DNA of 64,000 nt from Cristatella mucedo (taxonomy: Eukaryota > Bryozoa > Phylactolaemata > Cristatellidae), in assembly GCA_009760855.2 (NCBI GenBank), contig WPIO01000006.1, positions 12,848,001-12,912,000 of the forward strand, given 5' to 3'. Under the pieces are notes generated by a model. The model was not told where the DNA came from, ran no database searches, and saw nothing but the letters and a program-made list of their open reading frames with translations. Below, piece by piece: positions 21,619-31,810 of this stretch (positions within the stretch are counted from its first letter, which is position 1; each line of letters opens with the position of its first letter). The position numbers and the translations under genes are program-made.

Positions 21619-22381
21619 GGCTCAGAAGTGAAGCACAGCGAAGCTCACGTGAACTCTCACGACCTTACTTACCCCCTAGTGCTACAAACTCCCTCCCGAC
21701 GTGCCCCACACGATTTACAGGTAGCCGAGAGAGCACTGGTAGTTCTCTCGGTGCTTCTCAGCAGCCCCGCCGATGGCAACGCAGGCGGCGGCGCTGCTGC
21801 ATTTCTCAGCCAGCGACGCCTTCCTTTGTTAGTGACCCCTTCACAGCGAGTTCTCGTCGCTACGCCGTAGTACGTAGTGAGGCGGGGCAGTGGGTTTTGC
21901 GTGCACCGGCACGTATTTCGGCGTCTGCCTTTCGCCCTCTCGCCTGCCAGTCTGTCTTCCAAAAATCGCAGTCTCGCCGCGCTCCCTCGCTAGCGCCCAT
22001 CCGCCGGCCGGCCCTAGGAGGCGTAGTCCGCATTAGTTCATCCCCGTCGCCGTAATCGAATGGCCGCCGGAAGACATCCGGCCAACCGCCGAGCGCATTA
22101 CGATGGAAATTAGCGTGACCGCAGTACGCAAATCTCTCGCCGCCCGCTCGTTTGGGCTCCAGCCGCCGCCGCCGCGGCTGACGCCTCCGCCGCCGCCGGT
22201 CGCGCGCGATCGCTCGAGCGCCTTGCGGCGAGTGGCCGCGCAGCGGCCGTCCAGAGTGGGCGAGTCGGCGTGCGTCGGTCTCCAGCTACGCCGCCGAACG
22301 ATCGACCGCGCGCAGGGTGAGCCGGGCAAGCCGAGCTGAGCTGGCCACGACCTTCCTGGCGTATCGCCGCGCTATGCCGAG

Positions 22382-22389
22382 GTAAGACA
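22382..22389 (+). other. Consensus-like splice donor
   Basis: GCCGAG/GTAAGACA fits the animal 5' splice-site consensus. An ATG lies 8 bp upstream (22374). This would suit the end of a first exon of a gene whose next exon lies further downstream, but no acceptor or coding exon could be tied to it. Confidence 0.25.
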
Positions 22390-22540
22390 GCGCTGCTGCT
22401 ACTGCAGTGGCTGCATGGCAGGGAGCGTACGGTCGGCGGGAAATCGTCTCGATAGCTGGCCATCGCCGAACGCCGGTTGCCTATCCGCGCCGCCGGAAGC
22501 TAGTCCTCCCTCGGATTGCTCGCTCGCCGCAGGCGGTGGC

Positions 22541-22630
<90 letters not shown>
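22541..22630. repeat. (CT)n microsatellite
   Basis: CT run with a single CCC interruption near 22580, within the GC-rich block. Confidence 0.96.
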
Positions 22631-23299
22631 AGCGTCGCGCATCAGACTAGCAGCCGAACTGTGCACGGCGGCGGCTCGCGGGCGGTCATCCGCAGCAGCT
22701 TGCGGCCGCTCCCGACGTAATTACCGACGCAGTCGCCGGCTTTGGCGACTCGCGCTGCGGGGCGGCGCGAATGGCGGCAGCTTTAGCGCGAGCGGCGGTT
22801 CGCGAGGACGCCATCTTAGCCGCCACGCCCGCTTGCGCAGACGTTTCCCGGTGGTTTGCGCGAGTATCTCTTTCGACGAGAGAATTCCACGACTCGGCTG
22901 TCAGTCGATTCAGCAATTCAGCAGCCGCGTGCTTGACGCTCAGAACGACCGCTTTGACCGTGGGCACCGCTGCCAGCGTCGTCTGCTCTCCGAAGCAAAG
23001 GAGGGGGTCTACTACGTAAATCACTCTGCCTACGCCGTGTAGCCATGCCGCCATCGGTATCGCGCCAGTCACGACGCGAGGCTATCTCGCAGCTCGAAAG
23101 CTCGGTCACTTGGCAGTCACGCGGGCCGCTCGCTAGCCATTTAGCTCTTCTCGAGCGAGCAAGTACTGAGAGGCATTACTTTGGAGCCGATCTGGATCGC
23201 TCCTCACTTTGGCTGTCCACCTGCACACGCTGAAGATACTCACCGAGTTCGTTGGTCACCGAGCCGTAGCTAGCTACCATAGCTTGCAATCGCAAATTC

Positions 23300-23560
23300 G
23301 CAAGAGTTATGTCTCAGTGGGTCCGTGTGATTCGTCCTTTATATGCTTATGCATGCAGCCACTAACATGCAGCCACTAACCGTACTTAAATCTGACCTTG
23401 TGCAAGTCTTCCCTAACCATGTCATTCTTGTTGTTTATTGAGTATGCTACCACTAACCTTTCGATCGTACTTCCTTTGCAGCAAATGTAAAGTGCATAGA
23501 AAGAGATTTGAGTTCTCTGAGGGCACTATTTCAAATGTATTATCATTATGTCTCTTCGCG
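23300..23560 (+). mobile_element. Line-A 3' untranslated region
   Basis: GTGGGTCCGTGTGATTCGTC through CCTTTGCAGCAAATGTAAAG to TTGAGTTCTCTGAGGGCACT and TTTCAAATGTATTATCATTA. It matches the 11.3-11.55-kb copy nearly end to end and sits just beyond the GC-rich block. Confidence 0.82.
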
Positions 23561-24600
23561 TGATCGCTGTGAAAGTACACAAGTTTCCACGCATTTACCG
23601 GTTTCGGCTTCTACAAACGGGACTAGCCTTCGGGTGTATGGACGTGTCTCCGGCGATATTTGCTGGCTTCAATTTATGGTAATGCAGCTATGGCTTCGCG
23701 TCAAAGGATTGGTTGCAAGGACGAGCAATAGCGATGCTGTCGGCCTGGTGTTGCAGGCAATTGGCGTCTCGTCAAAAAGCTAATACCAATCTATCAAGGA
23801 TTCGCGTCCCGAAGATCTCTGGTTAGCAGCAGTACGAGGAAAATAATGTCAGCTTAGTGTACTTGGAGATCAACTCGACGCCGGTACAGAAAAGGATGAG
23901 TAGCGGATGGATGCTGCAACGCAATCGAGCGGCATGCTGACGAAAGTGCTTTCAATGTCCACCTCGCAGATAAGATGGGATTCGACTCGGTATTAATCTA
24001 CGTTCACATTAGCACTTTAAGAGGCACAGGCTTATCGTGAGGAGCGGTCTCCATTCGTCCACAATGGCGAGCCCGAGTGTATCACCCATGAAGAGACGCT
24101 CTGTGCTGCACGGTATACGGAGCTGAAGCAGAAACAATCAGCCGATCGTTCGGACTGTAGAAAATGTGCTAAACCCGGTCCGTTACACTGGTCGCTGGCG
24201 TTCTGACTAATTAGCTCAATGATATTCCTCCCTTCCGGCTGTTCCTCTATTCATCCCACGACGATCTTGCTTTTAGTTGGCAGTCGCCTCTACTGTAAGG
24301 TCTCTTAGCGATTTACCTATCGTGGCGAAGGCAACAGCGTGACTCAGAGAACGTGACGCCCTGGCTCAGGCGGATGAGTAATATTAGAAGTATAGCGGCT
24401 AAGACTGTCATTTGTCATAGTGGCCCCACTGCAGTCGACGGCGATACGCGGGCATGGGTATTCAGACAATAAGCACATCTCGGCAGTCCAAGGCAATCTC
24501 GATGACGGTCCAGCTTTGTCCTACCTGATTGACTGTGACCTGCAGCTTTCAGTCTAGTGGTCGCACGAGATATTCTTTTCGGTCGCTTCACTGTCAGCGA
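23561..24600. other. No recognisable feature
   Basis: Mixed-composition sequence with no long open frame, RNA gene or familiar repeat that I can recognise. Confidence 0.4.
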
Positions 24601-24603
24601 AGG

Positions 24604-24605
<2 letters not shown>

Positions 24606-24701
<96 letters not shown>

Positions 24702-24702
24702 C
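24606..24702. repeat. (GA)n microsatellite
   Basis: GA run with two single-base phase shifts (GGAG). Frames across it are E/R or S/L repeats and are not genes. Confidence 0.97.
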
Positions 24703-25590
24703 GGCGAAAGCCTGACTTTGACGGCTCTACATAGCTGTGATCTGCTCGATCCACGATCGCCACACCTCGTTCTTGTTAGTTCCCACGGCTGCCGTCGCCT
24801 GCAGTGCGTCGTGAGATATATGCTTCCTGCTAACTCTATTGGGGCCACCGCAAAGGACAGATCAATCACTTGAGAACAGTAAGTAGTAAAGTCCTGACGC
24901 TAGAGTATGGTGTGCTGTTATGATTCATCGCGCGATTTTTGGGATCATCTCGTATTCATTATGTCGCCGTAGGGTAATGGTTCATTCATTCGGGTACGGT
25001 AACGTATCTCGGTCTGCAAATCCACAAGGCGGGAGTGCTACGCTGGGCGAGAGTTTTCCAAAGGGAACTCATGCCTAAGTGCTTTTGGTTCGGCCGACGG
25101 TTAGTCTGTGCCTAGCCGTCGGGCTCGGCATCTAGCCGTCGGGCGCCATTAGTATTTACCGACGTGTTGTTTCTGGACTACTGAATAGCTAGCTTGAATA
25201 TTGCAGTAAAAAGCCAAATGGGGGATATTTTTAGATCGATACTTAACGAGTAGCGAAAGTAAGAATGAAGAGGCAGGCGAACCTTACGCGTATGCAAGCC
25301 GGACAGGAAGTCATAACCGAAGTGAATCGCAGCCAATTCATTCCACTGCTGGGAAACGAACGATACCCGAAAGAGAATGCACTCCCCACAGAGGGAGAGC
25401 AACGCCATCCAACCGCCGTCTGCCCTAATCCTCACAGACTTCCTTTAAGTGGCTTCCCGGGGATTCTTCTGGCCCATCTTCAAACGACTGTCGGCTGCAT
25501 ACGCAAGTAGCATAAGCGATTGTGAGTCAATTATAAAATCTAGATTCGTAATATGGTGACCTCTTTAATGACCATTGGTTTTTTTATAAG
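24703..25590. other. No gene seen; short duplicated motif
   Basis: Nothing recognisable apart from a CTAGCCGTCGGGC motif that occurs twice near 25112-25144. Confidence 0.4.
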
Positions 25591-25594
25591 AAGT

Positions 25595-26475
25595 CTTTCG
25601 CGTGGCGCCCCAAAAAGAACCAAGTCTCTATCTAAGCGCTGTACACATTTCTGATAGAGATGCAATAAGTAAGAGTTAATGACCGCCAAACATCGTGCTT
25701 AGACAATCATGCAAAAGCATACAAGAAGACACTTAGTGCCGCTAGTTAGTAGGGCCCTTGGTTAGTAACAAGTAAGAAATCATGCACGGGAAAGCATGCA
25801 AAGAGAAAACAAAACAGACAAATCCACAGGGTGCAGGAGAGCTGAGCCGAACAGGTGCATCTTTAGCTGAGACTTAAATGACGCAAAGCCAATGCAGGTG
25901 ATGGTGGGGGCACGAGGCGAAAGCTAGCTCCAGACTTTCGGTTCGCACGAACTTAAGACATAGTAACTAAGAGATTTCAATTTTGGCACAAGGGACTGCA
26001 AGATGACTAGACTCCGAGGAGCGAGCTGGTGCTGCGAGAGCACTCTAGAAAAGGACGGAGGTCGCATAGGTAGGCTGGTTATAGCTAGCAAAGTGACCTG
26101 CAAGCCAGATTGAGGATATTGAAATTGATTCGATGGTTGATAGGAAGGCAGTGATACTCAAACCGAAGTGGTGTGATATGGCAGCTACGCCGTTGACGAC
26201 AGATCCGACGAGCTGCTGAGTTTTTCTCCAATTGCAGTCGGTTAAGGGCGAAAGCCGGGAATCCTTGATAAAGGGGATTGCAGTAATCTAGATTAAATTA
26301 AAATTAAAAAAATTAAAATTAAGACTAATTAAGATTAAAATTTTAAGATTAAAATCTAGATTAAATGTCACTAGCACATGAACTAATTTGGCTGTCGTAC
26401 TCTTATCTAAGCAGGCAATAATTTTGGCTATGTTCCTGAGCTGAGCTTATGCTGACTTTAAAGTTTCTTTGACCA
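25595..26475 (-). mobile_element. Line-C copy with 3' end
   Basis: Reversed, the 3' end (AGCGCTTAGATAGAGACTTG, GTTCTTTTTGGGGCGCCACG) resembles the SINE-2 tail. Upstream text matches the Line-C copy at 3.4-4.3 kb (GTAATCTAGATT, GTGTGATATGGCAGCTACGC, AAGCATACAAGAAGACACTT). Decayed coding text runs parallel to the LQL-NSAAR and RSCHITPL regions of L2/CR1-like proteins. An AT-rich insert at 26299-26354 lies inside it. Confidence 0.72.
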
Positions 26476-26521
26476 GGATAAGATAAAAAAGACGAAAGGA
26501 AAAAATCTTTGCTGATAATAA

Positions 26522-26690
26522 ATAACAGCCTCATTAGTATAGCGGCAGAGCAGCCTTATTGGCCAGCACAACCGCTTGCAATTGGCAATATAGAATCACT
26601 CAACTGCAGGATTCGAGCCCACGACCTCGGTCGTGAAGAGCAAACTCCTTGCCTCATGGGCAATAACGGCCCAGTAAGGCCGATCTTCCA
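26522..26690 (-). mobile_element. SINE-1 copy
   Basis: Reversed, it reads CCCATGAGGCAAGGAGTTTG, CTCTTCACGACCGAGGTCGT and GGGCTCGAATCCTGCAGTTG. The first ends like an A-box and the third holds a B-box form. The SINE-1 middle and tail follow, ending AGGCTGTTATTTATTATC. It lies just downstream of a Line-C copy. Confidence 0.75.
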
Positions 26691-27652
26691 ATCCAGGCTA
26701 TAATCGCAGCTACTCGGAAGGAAATAAGACTTGCCATGCTGGTAGGGGCAGTTCGACGGGACAGCTGAACTTAACTAGGCCTTATTTTCATCTGTGTACT
26801 GACATCTCTCACCTAACTCACTTTAGCACATGCCAGTGGCTCCTGAGCGTGCGGTTAATGGCCCAAATGGTGGTGATATCTCTCTCTATGGAATTCGGGG
26901 TCACATGCCAGTCTAGTACGGTTACCAAAGTTATTACCAGCTGCCGATATTATCCAGGTTCTAGCCGTGCAGTCTGTCCTTGCATGGATGCCAAAACGAC
27001 ACGGTGCCTTTTCAAAGTAGTTAGTCCTCACTATGGACATGCAATTTATTTCTAAATCTAAGAGCTGCTGGTAGCTTTCTGGCTAGTTCGGGGTGTGCAC
27101 AATTAGCTTCCAGTAGCAGAAGACTCCGATGGCCAATAGTGGTGCTGCCAAGGCATCTCGTACTCCGCGACCCTACTACCGAGAATACCCGTGCCAGCCT
27201 CTGACAACAGACCCCGAGAAAGACCCATCTGTACTCTGCATTCGTGCGTCTCCAGGAGCGTCCTGAAGCTGGTCTACTAGGTCAACTCTTAGTTCTTCCA
27301 CTTAGCTCGAAGCAAGCTGTGGGAAGTGAAAGTCTCGTGATCTGGCTCCGAAAGACTTAGATACCTGGAGGCCTATCCACATGAGCAAGGGCGAAAGTAT
27401 ACGAGAGTCTCCACGATGCGACACCATTTTCAGAGGCTTCGAAGGAGTGGTTATGAGGCGAAGCAAGGGGGCGTGGGGGGCGGCGCGGTGAGAGGAGTTG
27501 AGTGAGGATGAACCATCCTCGCGATGAAGTGTTGAGCACACGTGCTTGTCGTCCGAGGTTCCATTTTGAAAAACGGCAAGAGAGGTAAACATCGGCGGTC
27601 GTGGCTGCCGGGCTCACACCCTACTCGCACACAAGCATACGCGCGAATGGGC

Positions 27653-27710
27653 TTAACGCTTCATCACGAGATTTAACGCTTCATCACGAGATTTAACGCT
27701 TCATCACGGT
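27653..27710 (+). repeat. 20-bp unit in three copies
   Basis: TTAACGCTTCATCACGAGAT at 27653, 27673 and, shortened, 27693. It lies on the inner side of the right arm of the inverted repeat. The left arm has one diverged equivalent (CTCGCGATGAAGTGTTGAG), so the triplication happened on one side only. Confidence 0.93.
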
Positions 27711-27813
27711 CATTCTCACTCAGCTCTTCCCCCACGCCCCTTGATTTGCCTCATAACCACTCATTCGAAGCCTCTGAAAATGGTGTCGCATCGTGGAGGC
27801 TCTCGTATATATA

Positions 27814-27938
27814 TAGTTCATTTGTATAGCGCCCCAGGAGAACTAAATCTCTATTCGGGCGCTTCACATATGCCTCAGGGCTCGAGCCCACGACCTCAGC
27901 CAGACCTTGGTCGGGGCGAGCACCTTAACCGCTGGTTT
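27814..27938 (-). mobile_element. SINE-2 copy inside the inverted repeat
   Basis: Reversed, the head CCAGCGGTTAAGGTGCTCGC and CCCGACCAAGGTCTGGCTGA is followed by GGTCGTGGGCTCGAGCCCTG and the tail (GCGCCCGAATAGAGATTTAG, TTCTCCTGGGGCGCTATACA). It is one of the cleanest SINE-2 copies here. Confidence 0.82.
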
Positions 27939-28599
27939 GCACTTGCTCATCTGGATAGGCTTTGCTTTCAATAGTTTTCACGTTGTCGTCGATTTAATTA
28001 TTCTGTAGTAGTCCTGGCAATATATGGCTAGGTTTATAGACATAGCAATGCAGAATCCGGTAAATCATGGCTTAGGGCAGAGATGCTCTCGCTAGCTAAT
28101 GTCGGTTGCAGGAATTACACTCGAAGACCTTTTTGTTATAAGATGAACTGCTCACCTATTCCTGCCGAAATGGACCCATCGTTCTACCTCACTCAATAAG
28201 TTAAGCCTAGTCTCAACTCTCTTCGCTCGGGCGTCTGAGTATGCCGTGGTCGTACTCAGGTCCATTGCTCGTGAGGCATTGGGCTATCACCATGCTCAGT
28301 CTTCAGCTTTTGAATCTATCTCGAGCGATGCCAAAGAGATTTTAAGGCTGGCTGAAGCTGCATTTACGTGTTTTGTGTGAGATCTAGCAAGGAGTTAGTT
28401 TCTTGAGTGGAAGCCGTAGCCTGCTCAGATCCCTGGAGCTACACAATTGCTGGAATATCTAAGCCACTTGACTACATTTGCAGTGAAGCTTAAAGCCCAA
28501 TTGTACCTCACAGCATTTGTGCTGATAGCGAGGAAATGCCGGCTGAATTTGGTCATCCTATTACTAATCAGTTGACATGCCTCCTCTTCAGTAAATATC

Positions 28600-28675
28600 A
28601 AGGGCATGCAAAGAGATTTAGCTCTCGTAATGCTCTCTTCAGGTGTTTTATTTTTATTGTTATTTTGGTTGAGCT
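28600..28675 (+). mobile_element. Decayed LINE-type 3' tail
   Basis: AAAGAGATTTAGCTCTCGTA, then ATGCTCTCTTCAGGTG and TTTTATTTTTATTGTTATTTTG, resembles a degraded Line-A end. No body could be recognised upstream. Confidence 0.35.
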
Positions 28676-28799
28676 CTTGAAAAATGCATCCGGAGCATAA
28701 ACCCTCGGAAGGTGCTGATGCCACGACTAAACGTCAAGTTAGGACTCGTGTCTTTGAACTGCTGCTGGTGGCAAGATGGTGTCTTCGGCCGGACCCCGG

Positions 28800-29180
28800 A
28801 TACCACCGAAGGTCATAGAGTGTGACGATAGAATTCGCCAAGAGGCTTCACATAGCGGAGAAAGTGGCTTGGAAAAGATGTGCTGCTGCTGCTGTTCACG
28901 GCTTTCTGGGCAATCCAAAGGCTGAAAGTTGCGGTCGGCTTGTACTGGGTCTCGCTCAAAAGGAGCTAAGCCAAAATTCGGTGCAGAATGTTTCTCAAAA
29001 GATCATAACCTTGATGGTCATCTTGAAAAATTCTAGGAAAACATTAGGGCATACTCCGATGAGTGAGGCGAATGCTTTTACCGGTAACTATTGGGATCTG
29101 AAAGTCGTTACTAAGGACAGTAAGCTGAAAACATGACGCATTATGTTTGGGAGTATCTTCGAGAAAGTAATTAGTTGTAT
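28800..29180 (+). pseudogene. Second broken copy of the widespread animal ORF
   Basis: One frame gives EFAKRL, EKVAWKRCAAAAVHGFLGN and PKAES (about 28830-28932). Another then gives HNLDGHLEKF, ENIRAYSDE, GECFYR, ESRY and ENMTHYVWEYLRESN (about 29000-29175), with in-frame stops between blocks. The order agrees with the 11.8-kb copy and with the family form AW-SF-VV-FLGN, HLD-F-EN-G-YSDEQGERFHQD, E-RYQG, EN-M. It is on the opposite strand to the other copy and equally dead. Superfamily unassigned. Confidence 0.65.
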
Positions 29181-31135
29181 GGCCACAAGACTAGAACGTC
29201 AATCATTTTTGAACCCATTTGCGTGATCATTTTTTATATGACTTGAGAGTAACTACATAAAAATTTTGATTCGTTTGCTATTATTTATGACTCAATGTGA
29301 ATCAGGAGGTGGGAATTTGTCATGATTCTCATCGGCAATGGGTTGATTTCAAGTTACTCACTGTCCTGATCGAAAAAAGCAAAGTTATTAGGGAGTACTG
29401 GTCATTTTCCATATTTCTGAGGCAAAAGAAATGAGAAAATAACTTACTATCCAATGAAAAGAATTGTTCCAGTTTGTTATTAAGGAAACTTAAAAAACCT
29501 CTTCATTCCATTGTTTTTTAGGCAGCCGCCCTGGAGCACACGCTGTTGCTTCAACTTATCAACAATCCTGCATAGCCATGAGTACGGCGGTTTGCTCAAT
29601 ACCTGCCATGGAGTGAGCATGTCGTCTTTTCCAATCCACTGTCTCGCCTAATAGCAAAGCGAAAGCTCTGACTATTAGCCAATTTGGACAATATTTCTAT
29701 CCACAGATCTTATTTTTTGCCGCTAATCCACTGATGTAAAACATTAAAGATTTTAATCGTTTATCTCTATACCATATGCAGGACCGTGCTCCACATGGAC
29801 GCATAATATCGACTGCACTGTTTTCGGGTTTCGAGATTTCCTAAATATTCATTCGTTATAATGTCACCATCTGCATGCAATCAATTTCGCAGCAAGTCCT
29901 CGTTTCCCATTACTTAGTTCGAGAAACTGAAAACTCGGACTTGGATCAGCGTTGGGCTTGTAGGTATTTAGAAAATTTTCCAATACTATTTTGTAAGCTC
30001 TTTACTAGGTGAAGCAAAAAGATTAACCCTGGCGTCAGTAGACTTCCCATTTTAGTGCAATAGGAGAACAACAATCAACTTGTGAAAGCTTCAGGTATTT
30101 CAAAATTTATAATGCATTAAAATAGAATTGTTAGACTTAGTGCTCACCACGAAAAACCGAGTGTCAGACACTTTTCTCTTCAAACCAAACTCTTCTGGGT
30201 CAATCTATGGCGGCTGATTTTAATGGATAAAAGCCGAAACCTGGTTGGTTGAGCAGTGTTCTTATTCTTATTAGAGGATATTCTTGCGTCGGTTCAACTC
30301 GAGATGTGTTTTCTATAATGTCGCAAAAGCAGTGGCAGCGGAAACCGATCTCTTCAAACTTTTCTTAACCTTCACAGAGTACAATTTCTTACTGTTAGTC
30401 GCACGGTCAATCCATGGAACCGTCTCATTCTCAATGTCTCTTACCAGCTGTTGCTATGCTAATCTAGTTTAAACTCATCGGGAGAGTTTATAATAAGCGA
30501 GCTTTCAGCTGCAACTTAAGAAAAACTGCATGTTGCAATCATTAGTAAGAATGATCCTTTTGAGGCTTTCAAGAGACGTACTTTGGTTACTGTCGGTCCC
30601 ACTAGACTCTATTCGAGTGGTTAACCGCGAAGCTTACCACAGACGTAATCGAATTCAACGTCTATGGCTGGTAAAGTAAAAACGGCCTTGAAAATGAGAC
30701 TCGCGAGGATTGACTGCTTCTTTGGAAGCCACTGCTGGTAGCAATTTCGTAGACTGACGAGGGGGCGGAAGTAAGCGGGACAAAAGTTGTCAGCTGGAAC
30801 GGACGAGCTGTCGAGTGCGATCGATGCCTGTGGCACACGGGAAGCCCGGGTCAAAATCCTGATTCATTTGCTGAAAGAAAGGTGCTCTGAAAGCTGCGTG
30901 GCCCATAAGCGCTAGCACGAGCCCGGGCGTTGGCTCAGCCAGACGCGTCCATGCTAAAGGCAGAAGCTCCGCCAGGTACAGGGTCCAACTCACTAGCTGG
31001 CACTTCTATTGGCTCCGCCAAAACTCGTGGGAGCACAAGCATGGAATAAAGGTAAAGGCTAGCCGATCAAACGACCTCTATTAATGTAGCAGCAAAGTAA
31101 CTTTGACGGCTATCGTCGCCACTGGCAGTGGATGG
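29181..31135. other. No recognisable feature
   Basis: About 2 kb of mixed, partly AT-rich sequence. The small frames (62-77 codons) match nothing I know, and no repeat family of this window recurs here. Confidence 0.4.
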
Positions 31136-31139
31136 GACA

Positions 31140-31225
31140 ATAAAGGATTGTCTGTATGTAGCAGGGCTCGAATCCCCGACCGAGGTTGTAAAGTGCAAGT
31201 ACCTCACCCCCAGGGCTTAGACCCA
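31140..31225 (-). mobile_element. SINE-1 head fragment
   Basis: Reversed, it reads CTAAGCCCTGGGGGTGAGGT, then ACTTGCACTTTACAACCTCG and GGTCGGGGATTCGAGCCCTG, a tRNA-like head with a B-box-like GATTCGAGCC. The tail is missing. Confidence 0.55.
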
Positions 31226-31810
31226 GGGGCAAAGGTTGAAGCTAGAAGAGACCCCAGCTCTATATGCATTCCAAGGATTAAATTTTACTTTCTACGTTCT
31301 GCATTATTCTCCAGCACAGCTCGGTGTTGCCGTACAAACAGTCTTATACGCGCGAAGTGTTATTTTGCAATGCAGTTTCATCTTGTTTGGTTAAAATGCA
31401 AGTGTCAAGCTCGGGCAGCTAAAAGGGGAAAGCAGAGCGACGAAGAGCAGCTGGGTCATGGGTCAAGGTCATTCTCATGGAAGATGATTTTTCACTTGTG
31501 CCTTAAAATAGAGGCCAGCAGAGTGTCCAAAGTCACGATGCTCTGAGAAGACGATGCAGATGTACCAACCTTACGGCAGGACGTGCCGACAGTGGGCACA
31601 GCAAGACTCATAGCCATAGCCAGATTCCTTCTCCTGTCATCAGCTGAAGCTCTAGCCTTGACGGATGAATCGCAGCGTACTCAACGCTGGCCCAAGGATT
31701 TGCTGCACTTAACTTGGGATTTCGCCAACAGATTGTACAGCGTAAGCGTTGCACTGGCCGGATCAATTTCTGCCCATTGACCAATATCGCCGTAAGTAGT
31801 AAATATGCTC

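Larger units (their letters stand above)
18870..23260. promoter_or_regulatory. GC- and CpG-rich block, candidate promoter/regulatory region
   Basis: About 4.4 kb is strikingly richer in G, C and CpG than either flank, with many (CGG)n/(GCC)n runs. Frames stay open on both strands because stop codons are rare in such composition. Their products are Arg/Ala/Pro/Ser-rich in all frames, so none is accepted as coding. Visible candidate elements are TATAAAAG at 19007, AGGAAGTGACGC at 20485, CCGGAAGACATCCGG at 22067, GCCATCTT at 22810 and a splice-donor-like AG/GTAAGA at 22382. A gene start or enhancer is the simplest reading, but no supporting exon lies in the window. Direction is unknown. Confidence 0.6.
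27367..27960. repeat. Long near-perfect inverted repeat split by a SINE-2
   Basis: The left arm core at 27397-27478 and right arm core at 27728-27812 are reverse complements over about 80 bp with only a handful of differences. Pairing weakens but continues inward (GAGTTGAGTGAGGATGA with GAGCTGAGTGAGAATGA) and reaches the GATGAAG-GTT text bordering the loop. Outward, AGGCCTATCCACATGAGCAA (27370-27389) pairs with text at 27937-27957 lying beyond the SINE-2. The SINE therefore inserted into an already existing arm. This resembles a fold-back or MITE-type element. Transcription would give a long hairpin. Confidence 0.8.

Noticed and set aside
22407-23042. 211-codon frame crossing the CT microsatellite
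   Set aside because: The length is supplied by Ser/Leu repeats from the (CT)n run.
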